This document shows, in pieces, positions 1 to 4,663 of a stretch of DNA of 5,777 nt (positions are counted from its first letter, which is position 1; every line of letters begins with the position of its first letter). The position numbers and the translations under genes are program-made. The notes under the pieces were generated by a model. That model saw nothing but the letters and a program-made list of their open reading frames with translations. It searched no databases and was not told the DNA's origin. This stretch comes from Thermococcus sp. (lineage in GTDB: Archaea; Methanobacteriota_B; Thermococci; Thermococcales; Thermococcaceae). The stretch spans positions 1-5,777 of the forward strand of contig JALTCK010000121.1 in NCBI GenBank assembly GCA_027074805.1, written 5' to 3'.

Positions 1-39
1 GTGGAGGGTTCCCACCCCCGGGCGTGCTCGCCGCCACTC

Positions 40-105
40 AAACTTTTCGCCAGCAACCTTTGCTGACGCAAAGCTTGACCAAGAAACTTTTCTGGCGAAA
101 AGTTT
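40..105. repeat. Long-range 14-base inverted repeat enclosing smaller hairpins
   Basis: AAACTTTTCGCCAG at 40-53 is perfectly complementary to CTGGCGAAAAGTTT at 92-105. The 38 bases between them contain a second hairpin (54-77) and half of a third (83-106), so two alternative foldings compete for the right arm. Seen directly in sequence; function unknown. Confidence 0.8.
54..77. repeat. Inverted repeat, CAACCTTTGC type
   Basis: CAACCTTTGC (54-63), loop TGAC (64-67), GCAAAGCTTG (68-77). Nine of ten positions pair; the single mismatch is C58 against C74. It is the imperfect sibling of the repeat at 113-135 and sits exactly inside the long-range stem 40-53/92-105. Confidence 0.75.
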
Positions 106-106
106 C
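83..106. repeat. Inverted repeat, GAAACTTTTC type
   Basis: GAAACTTTTC (83-92), loop TGGC (93-96), GAAAAGTTTC (97-106), with all ten positions pairing. It has the same 10-base arm plan as the other hairpins in this region, and its right arm is followed by ATCAAA, as in the copy at 427-449. Confidence 0.8.
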
Positions 107-112
107 ATCAAA

Positions 113-135
113 CAACCTTTGCAACGCAAAGGTTG
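113..135. repeat. Inverted repeat, CAACCTTTGC type (perfect copy)
   Basis: CAACCTTTGC (113-122), loop AAC (123-125), GCAAAGGTTG (126-135), with all ten positions pairing. It is followed by ACCAA, as is the 54-77 copy, so the short flank belongs to the repeated unit. Confidence 0.8.
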
Positions 136-426
136 ACCAAATAATCCTGCCTTTGGAGGGTTGCCCTGAAAAGTTTGTACGTGTTTTGTGATTGGAGTTT
201 TAGCGGGCTTTCTTGGATGGGGTAGTCGATATCTGCTGGGTTTATCTTCCTTCGCGCCCTTCGGGCGTTGCTAAAAGTAACCCCTCGCAGAAGTCACTGT
301 CTAGAGAGGAAAGCCTCCAGAATTACAGCACTTGGAAAGCACGTACCAACGTTAATACTCTTTAGAAACAGGCAACAACCTTCCGCCATCCGTTAAGGAC
401 GCTTGAACGATAGTGAAAGCGGCGCT

Positions 427-449
427 GAAACTTTGCAGGGCAAAGTTTC
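427..449. repeat. Inverted repeat, GAAACTTTGC type
   Basis: GAAACTTTGC (427-436), loop AGG (437-439), GCAAAGTTTC (440-449), with all ten positions pairing. The arm is a hybrid of the other two types, the AAACTTT end of one with the TTTGC end of the other. ATCAAA follows the right arm, as in the 83-106 copy. Confidence 0.8.
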
Positions 450-697
450 ATCAAAACTTTTTGACCATTTGGTTGCCCTTCTTGAACTTGTGTGCTTTGA
501 TATTGGTGATTTCTTGAATTCGGGTTTCATCAAAACCTCGAGTTTAGAGTGTTTCACTTTTCAAAGCGTCCGAAGGACACCAAAAATGAGGCTGAAACGA
601 GATAATGTTCAGAGGGCATTGAAACCCACAGTCGAGACTGCAATTAAAAGAGTGCACAAAAATCTCCCGCCATTCTCGGCAGTAAGAACTATTTGAT

Positions 698-720
698 CAA
701 ACTTTCCCCAGAAAAGTTTG
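698..720 (-). terminator. Hairpin just past the tRNA-Leu 3' end, possible terminator
   Basis: Read on the minus strand, CAAACTTTTC, loop TGG, GGAAAGTTTG follows the encoded CCA of the tRNA by only six bases. One position of the ten is mismatched. It belongs to the same hairpin family as the repeats further left. The minus-strand arm contains a TTTT run, which archaeal RNA polymerase can use to terminate, so this is a plausible end for the tRNA transcript; the hairpin could equally be just another repeat copy. Confidence 0.4.
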
Positions 721-726
721 CTGTTG

Positions 727-814
727 TGGTGCGGGGGACGGGATTCGAACCCGCGAACCCCTACGGGACGGGACCCTAAATCCCGCGCCTTTGACCAGGC
801 TCGGCTACCCCCGC
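727..814 (-). tRNA. tRNA-Leu (anticodon UAG), CCA encoded
   Basis: The minus strand folds into a complete class II tRNA. The acceptor stem is GCGGGGG paired with CCCCCGC, followed by discriminator A and an encoded CCA (727-729 on the plus strand). The D-arm region carries GCCGAGCCTGG. The anticodon stem CGGGA/TCCCG encloses the loop TTTAGGG, giving anticodon UAG (plus-strand bases 776-778), which reads CUA and possibly other CUN leucine codons. A long variable arm with a CCC/GGG stem is present, as expected for leucine tRNAs, and the T arm is GCGGG-TTCGAAT-CCCGT. No intron is visible in the anticodon loop. The gene diverges from the operon starting at base 900. Confidence 0.97.
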
Positions 815-837
815 GCGTTCTTGATTTCTGCTCTGGC

Positions 838-845
838 TTTAAAAA
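838..845 (-). promoter_or_regulatory. TATA box for tRNA-Leu
   Basis: The minus strand reads TTTTTAAA here, preceded by purine-rich sequence that could serve as a BRE. Its downstream edge lies 24 bases before the tRNA 5' end, the spacing expected if transcription begins at or within a few bases of the mature 5' end. Confidence 0.7.
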
Positions 846-859
846 CTTTGAGGAGCAAG

Positions 860-868
860 GCTTATAAG
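860..868 (+). promoter_or_regulatory. TATA box of the 900-4413 operon
   Basis: GCTTATAAG is a good archaeal TATA element, with purine-rich AGCAAG before it as a possible BRE. Usual archaeal spacing puts the start of transcription near 887-892, leaving a leader of about 10 bases that would just contain GGTGGT as ribosome binding site for the ATG at 900. Confidence 0.65.
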
Positions 869-869
869 G

Positions 870-889
870 ATGTAAAGGAAACTTTACAT
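870..889. promoter_or_regulatory. Perfect palindromic operator candidate
   Basis: ATGTAAAG (870-877), spacer GAAA (878-881), CTTTACAT (882-889): all eight positions of the two arms are complementary. It fills the space between the TATA box and the expected transcription start of the operon, so a dimeric protein bound here would block polymerase recruitment or start-site opening. The obvious candidate is the XRE-type regulator encoded third in the same operon (1818-2027), which would make the operon self-repressing. The palindrome is seen directly; the binding partner is inferred. Confidence 0.65.
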
Positions 890-899
890 GGTGGTTTGA

Positions 900-1508
900 A
901 TGGAGCGCTGGAAGAGGAAGGTAGCCAGTCTGCTTCTCGTCTTCACTTTGGTTTATGGGGCCTATCTCCTCTGGCTCTACAGTGGGAGTGGCGGTACCAT
1001 GGTAGTTGGTTATGAGCTCCCTGGGAGCTGGTTCCCGCTTCTCGTTGTGGTTCTTACCTTCGGAATGGCGTTTTTAGGAGGTTTTTTGATAACGGCCCTA
1101 ACCCGGGAGGATCTGATAGCTAAGAGGGCTTTTTTGTTCCAGCTCCTTGCTCTGAGTATCCTCTTCGGTTTCCTTGCAGGAATAATGGTCACTGCGATGG
1201 AGTGGGGGGAATACAGGCCGTTTCTGCTGGCCGTCTTCCTAATTGGCCTGGGTCTCTGGGTTGCATTCGCCCGGTGGCACTCACGGGAAATCCAGGCCGA
1301 CGCGCCGATAACGGACGAAAGGGAGGAGATTATAGACCTAAGGAGTAAGGCTATCGTAAGCGATGCTATAATAACGCTTCTCGCGGCGATGCTCATCGGA
1401 GACACCTTTGGTCTTTGGAAGTTGGATGAAACACCCACCTACCTACTCCTTGCGGTCTGGGGGTTCTCCTACATCGCCAGCCAGCTCTACTACAGGAGGG
1501 TGATGTGA
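900..1508 (+). CDS. Six-helix membrane protein with DUF2178-like C-terminal half
   Basis: The 202-residue product is strongly hydrophobic. Likely membrane segments lie near residues 9-27, 44-65, 78-97, 107-123, 153-172 and 180-196. The C-terminal half carries DEREEI (139-144), a Lys-Ala pair (150-151), two membrane helices and a basic tail YYRR (197-200). This DER...KA, two-helix, YYxR layout matches my recollection of the DUF2178 family and is shared by the next gene, so the two are probably related. The N-terminal four helices have no counterpart there. The ATG at 900 is supported by GGTGGT at 890-895 and by its distance from the TATA box; the first gene of the operon starts here. DUF2178 proteins have no established function. 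Their common pairing with small XRE regulators is from memory; any role in sensing membrane stress is inference. Confidence 0.75.
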   Translation: MERWKRKVASLLLVFTLVYGAYLLWLYSGSGGTMVVGYELPGSWFPLLVVVLTFGMAFLGGFLITALTREDLIAKRAFLFQLLALSILFGFLAGIMVTAMEWGEYRPFLLAVFLIGLGLWVAFARWHSREIQADAPITDEREEIIDLRSKAIVSDAIITLLAAMLIGDTFGLWKLDETPTYLLLAVWGFSYIASQLYYRRVM

Positions 1509-1808
1509 GTGAACTGGACGGCTTTTATGATGCTCGTTACTGGTTTCATCGGCGGCATCCTCGGTTACCTGCTCACCAGGGGAGTCGTAAAGAATGTTGG
1601 GGTACCCATGGATGAAAGGAGCAACGAGATAGCCAAGATTGCCGCAGCGAGGACGCTGGAGGTTGTTCTACTTGTGGTTGTGGTTGCTTTATACTACAGC
1701 CTTTTCGTTGCTGGAGATGAGCTTTGCACGGCAATTTTCTCTGGTTTGTTAGCTTTGATTTTCTTTGCGAATCTTGCTCTTAGGGTTTACTACGGAAGGA
1801 AAATGTGA
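1509..1808 (+). CDS. Small DUF2178-like membrane protein
   Basis: This 99-residue protein has membrane segments near residues 5-24, 50-67 and 75-93. MDERSNEI at 34-41 sits just after the first helix, and the chain ends in VYYGRKM. The same elements occur in the same order at the C terminus of the preceding protein, so this is a shortened paralogue. The GTG at 1509 follows the previous stop codon directly, and an excellent ribosome binding site (AGGAGGGTGAT, 1494-1504) overlaps the upstream gene's last codons, so translation is coupled. In-frame ATGs at 1527 and 1530 are alternatives but lack a comparable site. The run of Val/Leu codons at 51-60 suits a tightly packed helix. Function unknown; it may form a complex with its larger neighbour or with the regulator that follows. 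Confidence 0.78.
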   Translation: MNWTAFMMLVTGFIGGILGYLLTRGVVKNVGVPMDERSNEIAKIAAARTLEVVLLVVVVALYYSLFVAGDELCTAIFSGLLALIFFANLALRVYYGRKM

Positions 1809-1817
1809 GGTGTCCCC

Positions 1818-2027
1818 ATGAAGAACCGCCTCCGCGAGCTTAGAGAGGAGAGGGGCCTTACCCAGGAGGAGCTTGCCAAAGCCCTTGGAGTGACGAGGCA
1901 GACTATAATAGCTATAGAGAAGGGAAGGTACGACCCTTCACTCAGGCTTGCCTTCAGGATAGCAAGGTTTTTCAACAAGAGAATTGAAGATATATTCATG
2001 TGCGAGGGTGAGAAGAATGGGGGCTAA
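1818..2027 (+). CDS. XRE-family helix-turn-helix regulator
   Basis: The 69-residue protein is little more than one DNA-binding domain. Residues 3-12 (NRLRELREER) form helix 1, LTQEELAKALGV (14-25) the first helix of the helix-turn-helix, and TRQTIIAIEKGRYDPSL (26-42) the recognition helix and turn. AFRIARFFNKRIEDIF (45-60) is the closing helix typical of the Cro/CI-like small regulators. There is no effector domain. GAGGTG at 1807-1812 lies five bases before the ATG, overlapping the upstream stop. Such regulators bind short palindromes as dimers, and the only strong palindrome near this operon is at 870-889 in its promoter, so autorepression is the simplest model. Because it has no ligand domain, relief may come through a partner, perhaps the adjacent DUF2178 proteins; this is inference. 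Confidence 0.93.
   Translation: MKNRLRELREERGLTQEELAKALGVTRQTIIAIEKGRYDPSLRLAFRIARFFNKRIEDIFMCEGEKNGG
2004..2011 (+). promoter_or_regulatory. Ribosome binding site fixing the start at 2017
   Basis: GAGGGTGA ends five bases before ATG 2017, inside the end of the regulator gene. It favours this start over the longer in-frame TTG at 1984 and over the GTG at 2008, which lies within the site itself. Confidence 0.65.
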
Positions 2028-2394
2028 GGAGAGGCTGGCTGGTCTGGCTCTCTACCTGGGCGGCATTGTTCTTTCAATCCTCCGTCCTCCTGTGGACAGG
2101 ATGGCCTGTATGAGGGTTCCTGGGGGAGAAGTGCCAGAGGGTATCAATCCGTTCTTCCTCATCGTGGAGCTCTTCCTGATCATGCTCGGTTCGGCGATCC
2201 TCTCCCTCGATCACGAATTCAGGAACTACCATGTGAGAAACGGCTGGGTTGGATTGACTACCGGTCTTGGTGTGGCCTTCATAGGTGGCTATTCTGGATT
2301 GGAAATGATTTTTGCCTTCGGTGTTCTGCTGGCCACCATAGGTTTGTTCCTCTACAAAATTGGGGGTATGAAAGATGCCCATGGTAAAGGTTGA
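2017..2394 (+). CDS. Four-helix membrane protein of unknown function
   Basis: I do not recognise a family for this 125-residue protein. Likely membrane segments lie near residues 7-23, 45-64, 77-94 and 97-115. Between helices 1 and 2 there is a loop with Pro-Pro (24-25), Cys31 and PGGEVPEG (35-42). The loop after helix 2 is polar and charged (DHEFRNYHVRN, 65-75). Start choice rests on the ribosome binding site at 2004-2011. The gene overlaps the regulator by 11 bases and the ABC ATPase gene by 20, so it is firmly part of the operon. Its place between the regulator and the exporter suggests an accessory membrane subunit or an immunity-type protein, but nothing in the residues decides this. Confidence 0.72.
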   Translation: MGAKERLAGLALYLGGIVLSILRPPVDRMACMRVPGGEVPEGINPFFLIVELFLIMLGSAILSLDHEFRNYHVRNGWVGLTTGLGVAFIGGYSGLEMIFAFGVLLATIGLFLYKIGGMKDAHGKG

Positions 2395-3133
2395 AGGCCT
2401 TGAGAAGGACTACGGCAAGGTCAAGGCCCTCAAGGGGATAAGCTTCTCCATCAAGGAGGGCGAAATCTTCGGGCTCATCGGGCCGAACGGTGCCGGGAAG
2501 AGCACGACGTTGAAGATCCTCTCGACTCTCCTCAAACCCACTGGGGGAAAGGCGGAGATAGATGGTCACGATGTCGTGAATGAAGCGGACGAGGTAAGGG
2601 CTCTCATCAGCTATCTGCCCGAGGAGGCCGGTGCCTACAAGAACCTCACCGGAAAGGAGTACCTTGAGTTCATGGCGAAGCTCTACGCCAAGGACGAGGC
2701 GAAGGCTAGGGAGATGCTGGAACTTGGTATCGAGCTGAGCGGCCTCGGCGAGAGGCTTGATGACAAGGTCTCGACTTACTCCAAGGGAATGACGAGGAAA
2801 CTCCTCATAGCGAGGGCATTGATGGTTCGGCCGAAGTTGGCCATACTGGACGAGCCGGCAAGCGGGCTTGACATAGTCAACGCCTATGCGATAAGACAGA
2901 TGATAAGGCGCTTCGCGAGGGAGGAGGACGTGACCTTCCTATTATCGAGCCACAACATGCTCGAGGTCGAGTATCTCTGTCATCGGGTCGCGCTGATAAA
3001 CAAGGGCCAGATCGTAGACGCCGGTACCCCCAGAGAGCTCAAGAAGAAATACAGGGCTGAGAACCTGGAAGAGGTCTTCATGCGGGCAGTTGGCGTTACT
3101 ATTCCGGAGCCAGTGGGGGGTGAAGGGGGATGA
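2375..3133 (+). CDS. ABC-2 type exporter, ATP-binding subunit (NatA/CcmA-like)
   Basis: This 252-residue nucleotide-binding subunit hydrolyses ATP on the cytoplasmic face to drive the permease encoded next. Walker A is GPNGAGKST (36-44). The signature region is YSKGMTRK (135-142), in place of canonical LSGGQ. Walker B is LAILDEP (155-161) with catalytic Glu160, the D-loop is SGLD (163-166) and the switch His is His193 in SSHNM. The Q-loop position reads LPEEAGAY (81-88), with Glu where most ABC proteins have Gln; ABC-2 exporters of the NatA group often show this, as far as I recall. The C terminus, with AGTPREL (217-223) and the tail helix NLEEVFMRAVG, is typical of drug, ion or peptide exporters. 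GGGGG at 2362-2366 supports ATG 2375; ATG 2381 is an alternative two codons in. Substrate cannot be read from this subunit. Confidence 0.95.
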   Translation: MPMVKVEGLEKDYGKVKALKGISFSIKEGEIFGLIGPNGAGKSTTLKILSTLLKPTGGKAEIDGHDVVNEADEVRALISYLPEEAGAYKNLTGKEYLEFMAKLYAKDEAKAREMLELGIELSGLGERLDDKVSTYSKGMTRKLLIARALMVRPKLAILDEPASGLDIVNAYAIRQMIRRFAREEDVTFLLSSHNMLEVEYLCHRVALINKGQIVDAGTPRELKKKYRAENLEEVFMRAVGVTIPEPVGGEGG

Positions 3134-4413
3134 GTGACTTTTGGATTATGGCAAAGAAGGAGCTTTGGAATCTTTTCAGGGATAAGAAGCTCATCTTTGG
3201 TCTTGTCGTGGTTCCGCTCCTACTCCTTCCTCTGATGGGAAAGGCTGTCAATATTGGCATGGAGCAGGCTCAGGGTGAGACCCATGTGGCCATTGTGAAC
3301 TTCGATGAGGGTGACTACGGGTCCCTCCTCATAAAGGCCCTTGAGGTGGCACCTAACGTAACTGTGACTGTGATAAACGCTGATAACTTGAACGATGCCA
3401 TAGGAAAGGCAATTAAGGAGAATCAGAATGTCCTTCTGGTGGTTCCCAGGGACTTCACGCAACGTCTGAAGGCGAATGAGACAGCTAAGGTTGAAATCTA
3501 TGGTATTTTCATGACGATAAGCACAGGGATAAAGGAGAGCGTCAGCGAGGGGAGGATAAGTGCCGTTATAAACGTTCTCAGTCAGGAGATAGCGAGGATA
3601 AAGGTGAGGAACCTTGGGGCGACGAATCCAGATGCCATCCTACACCCGATAACCACCGTGAGCAAGTCGGTCATAAACAACAACGTCGTTGACGTTCCGC
3701 CGACGGTTGTTTCGAGCGTAATAGCGGCCCAGGCATTCACGATACCGTTGATAGTCTTCATGATGGTGATGATAACGGCCCAGATGGCGGCTGGAGCGAT
3801 AGCTAGTGAGAAGGAGAACAAGACCCTTGAGACACTCCTGACGCTTCCGGTGGCGAGAACGAAGATAGTCGGTGCCAAGATCTTCGGAACGGCAATGATG
3901 GGACTTGTGGCGGCCATAGCCTACATGATTGGCATGAGGTACTACATGGGCTCCTTCGGCCTAGGCTCAAGCGGGGTAAGCCTCGAGGACCTAGGACTGA
4001 CGGTTACCCCCGCAGGCGCCCTGATGTTTGCTCTCGTTGTCTTCCTAACGATAGTCATCAGTCTTAGCCTGGCCATGATAGTTGCAACCTTCGCGGAGGA
4101 TGTCCAGAGTGCGACGACGCTCGTAAGCGCAGTTATACTGCCGCTGGCCTTTCCAGCGTTCCTACTTATGTATACGGACATCAATGATCTTCCGGTGATT
4201 CTCAAATACGTTCTGCTGGCGATACCTTTCACACATCCGGTCGTTGACTATCGCTACGTCCTGCTAAGTAGCTACGAGCCGATGGCCATCAGCCTCCTCT
4301 ACCTCGCAATAGTGGCCGTTGGCATACTCTACGTAACTGCGTGGTTGTTCTCAACCGAGAGAATCCTTACCGCAAACGTCAGATGGGGCAGGAGGAGAAA
4401 AAAGAGCACCTAG
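3130..4413 (+). CDS. ABC-2 type permease with large extracytoplasmic domain (NatB-like)
   Basis: The 427-residue membrane subunit pairs with the ATPase gene it overlaps by ATGA. The N-terminal MAKKELWNLFRDKKL (7-21) is the coupling-helix motif usual in this family, followed by helix 1 (about 21-37). A soluble domain of about 160 residues (41-200) faces outside, with a VAIVNFDEGDYGS start and a VVPRDFTQ motif, as in NatB/YhaP-type and related permeases. Helix 2 spans 202-222, followed by EKENKTLETLLTLPV (227-241), the hallmark ABC-2 motif. Further helices lie near 248-266, 295-320, 330-349, 356-372 and 385-408. The tail is very basic (RWGRRRKKST) and cytoplasmic. GGTGA at 3119-3123 is the ribosome binding site. 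Likely substrates in this family are ions, lipids, small drugs or peptides; I cannot choose among them. Confidence 0.94.
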   Translation: MSDFWIMAKKELWNLFRDKKLIFGLVVVPLLLLPLMGKAVNIGMEQAQGETHVAIVNFDEGDYGSLLIKALEVAPNVTVTVINADNLNDAIGKAIKENQNVLLVVPRDFTQRLKANETAKVEIYGIFMTISTGIKESVSEGRISAVINVLSQEIARIKVRNLGATNPDAILHPITTVSKSVINNNVVDVPPTVVSSVIAAQAFTIPLIVFMMVMITAQMAAGAIASEKENKTLETLLTLPVARTKIVGAKIFGTAMMGLVAAIAYMIGMRYYMGSFGLGSSGVSLEDLGLTVTPAGALMFALVVFLTIVISLSLAMIVATFAEDVQSATTLVSAVILPLAFPAFLLMYTDINDLPVILKYVLLAIPFTHPVVDYRYVLLSSYEPMAISLLYLAIVAVGILYVTAWLFSTERILTANVRWGRRRKKST

Positions 4414-4418
4414 TAGCT

Positions 4419-4583
4419 TTACCATTCTTCATCTTCTTCCCAATCTTCCTCTTCCCATTCCTCCTCCCAGTCTTCGTCAAAATCCTCTTCCCATTCCTCA
4501 TCATCCTCAAAGAGCTCCTCTTCCCACTCCTCCTCAACAACGATGGGCTTCTTTTTCTTGGGAGGCTGCATAGGAATCCCCAT
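4419..4583 (-). CDS. Acidic, tryptophan-rich miniprotein, 54 residues
   Basis: A short basic-proline head (MGIPMQPPKKKKPIVV, 1-16) is followed by a 38-residue tail made only of 22 Glu, 7 Asp, 6 Trp, 2 Phe and 1 Leu. Trp sits at 20, 31, 39, 43, 48 and 54, the last residue. The gene is short and low in complexity, so it is easily missed, but it has a good TATA box (4603-4610) about 25 bases before the ATG, which fits leaderless transcription. Every acidic or Trp residue is in frame to a stop only five bases past the convergent permease stop. A second Met at residue 5 is an alternative start. I know no named family. The composition suggests an extended acidic peptide that binds a basic partner such as a chromatin, ribosomal or membrane-associated protein; this is inference. 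The main alternative is that the tract is a non-coding purine-rich stretch. Confidence 0.7.
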   Translation of the reverse strand: MGIPMQPPKKKKPIVVEEEWEEELFEDDEEWEEDFDEDWEEEWEEEDWEEDEEW

Positions 4584-4602
4584 TTTCCCTTTTCTGGCAG
4601 CA

Positions 4603-4610
4603 CTTATAAA
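4603..4610 (-). promoter_or_regulatory. TATA box for the acidic miniprotein gene
   Basis: The minus strand reads TTTATAAG, preceded by CGGAAAAAGA (4611-4620), which looks like a BRE. The first base of the box is 27 bases before the A of ATG 4583, so the transcript would start at or next to the start codon. Confidence 0.65.
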
Positions 4611-4631
4611 TCTTTTTCCGATGTCCTGGGC

Positions 4632-4644
4632 TCCACGACGTGGA
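4632..4644. promoter_or_regulatory. Short palindrome between divergent promoters
   Basis: TCCAC (4632-4636), GAC, GTGGA (4640-4644) pairs at all five arm positions. It lies midway between the TATA boxes of the divergent genes at 4419-4583 and 4700-5461. It could be a shared operator, but a 5-base arm is short enough to arise by chance. Confidence 0.25.
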
Positions 4645-4663
4645 AGGGGGGAACTGAGGCTTA

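Larger units (their letters stand above)
1..726. other. Long intergenic region with hairpin repeats and no convincing gene
   Basis: No reading frame here has a believable start, ribosome binding site and protein-like composition. A 97-codon plus-strand frame at 403-696 begins with TTG and crosses one of the hairpin repeats, so I do not accept it. The first 38 bases are about 75% GC and could be the end of a gene or structured RNA lying to the left; all three plus frames stay open for some distance here, so I cannot choose one. From about base 39 the sequence is clearly AT-richer than the coding part of the window. It contains a cluster of inverted repeats at 40-135, another at 427-449 and one at 698-720. 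A short GC hairpin (CGCCC-TTC-GGGCG) lies near 256-268. The word GTTTCATCAAA occurs at 102-112 and 445-455, and again in slightly changed context near 526-536. I see no tRNA-fragment duplication that would mark an integrated element. Confidence 0.6.

Noticed and set aside
102..112. Minus-strand TGATGA boxes suggesting C/D guide RNAs (also near 445-455 and 526-536)
   Set aside because: The motif lies within the hairpin flank, and no properly spaced CTGA D boxes or second box pair were found.
594..624. Possible single CRISPR repeat ending in ATTGAAAC
   Set aside because: Only the last eight bases resemble the end of known Thermococcales CRISPR repeats; there is no second copy at spacer distance.
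403..696. 97-codon plus-strand reading frame
   Set aside because: It starts with TTG without a ribosome binding site or promoter, crosses the hairpin at 427-449 and nearly reaches that at 698-720, and its composition is not like that of the real genes nearby.
427..726. Integrated element attachment site beside tRNA-Leu
   Set aside because: I found no duplicate of the tRNA 3' end in the region and no integrase gene in the window.
791..1015. Plus-strand frame running through the tRNA 5' half into the first operon gene
   Set aside because: It overlaps the tRNA and the palindrome and lies out of frame with the membrane protein; a shadow frame.
1984..2016. Longer TTG start for the four-helix membrane protein
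   Set aside because: The extension only retraces the regulator gene in another frame; the ribosome binding site at 2004-2011 points to ATG 2017.
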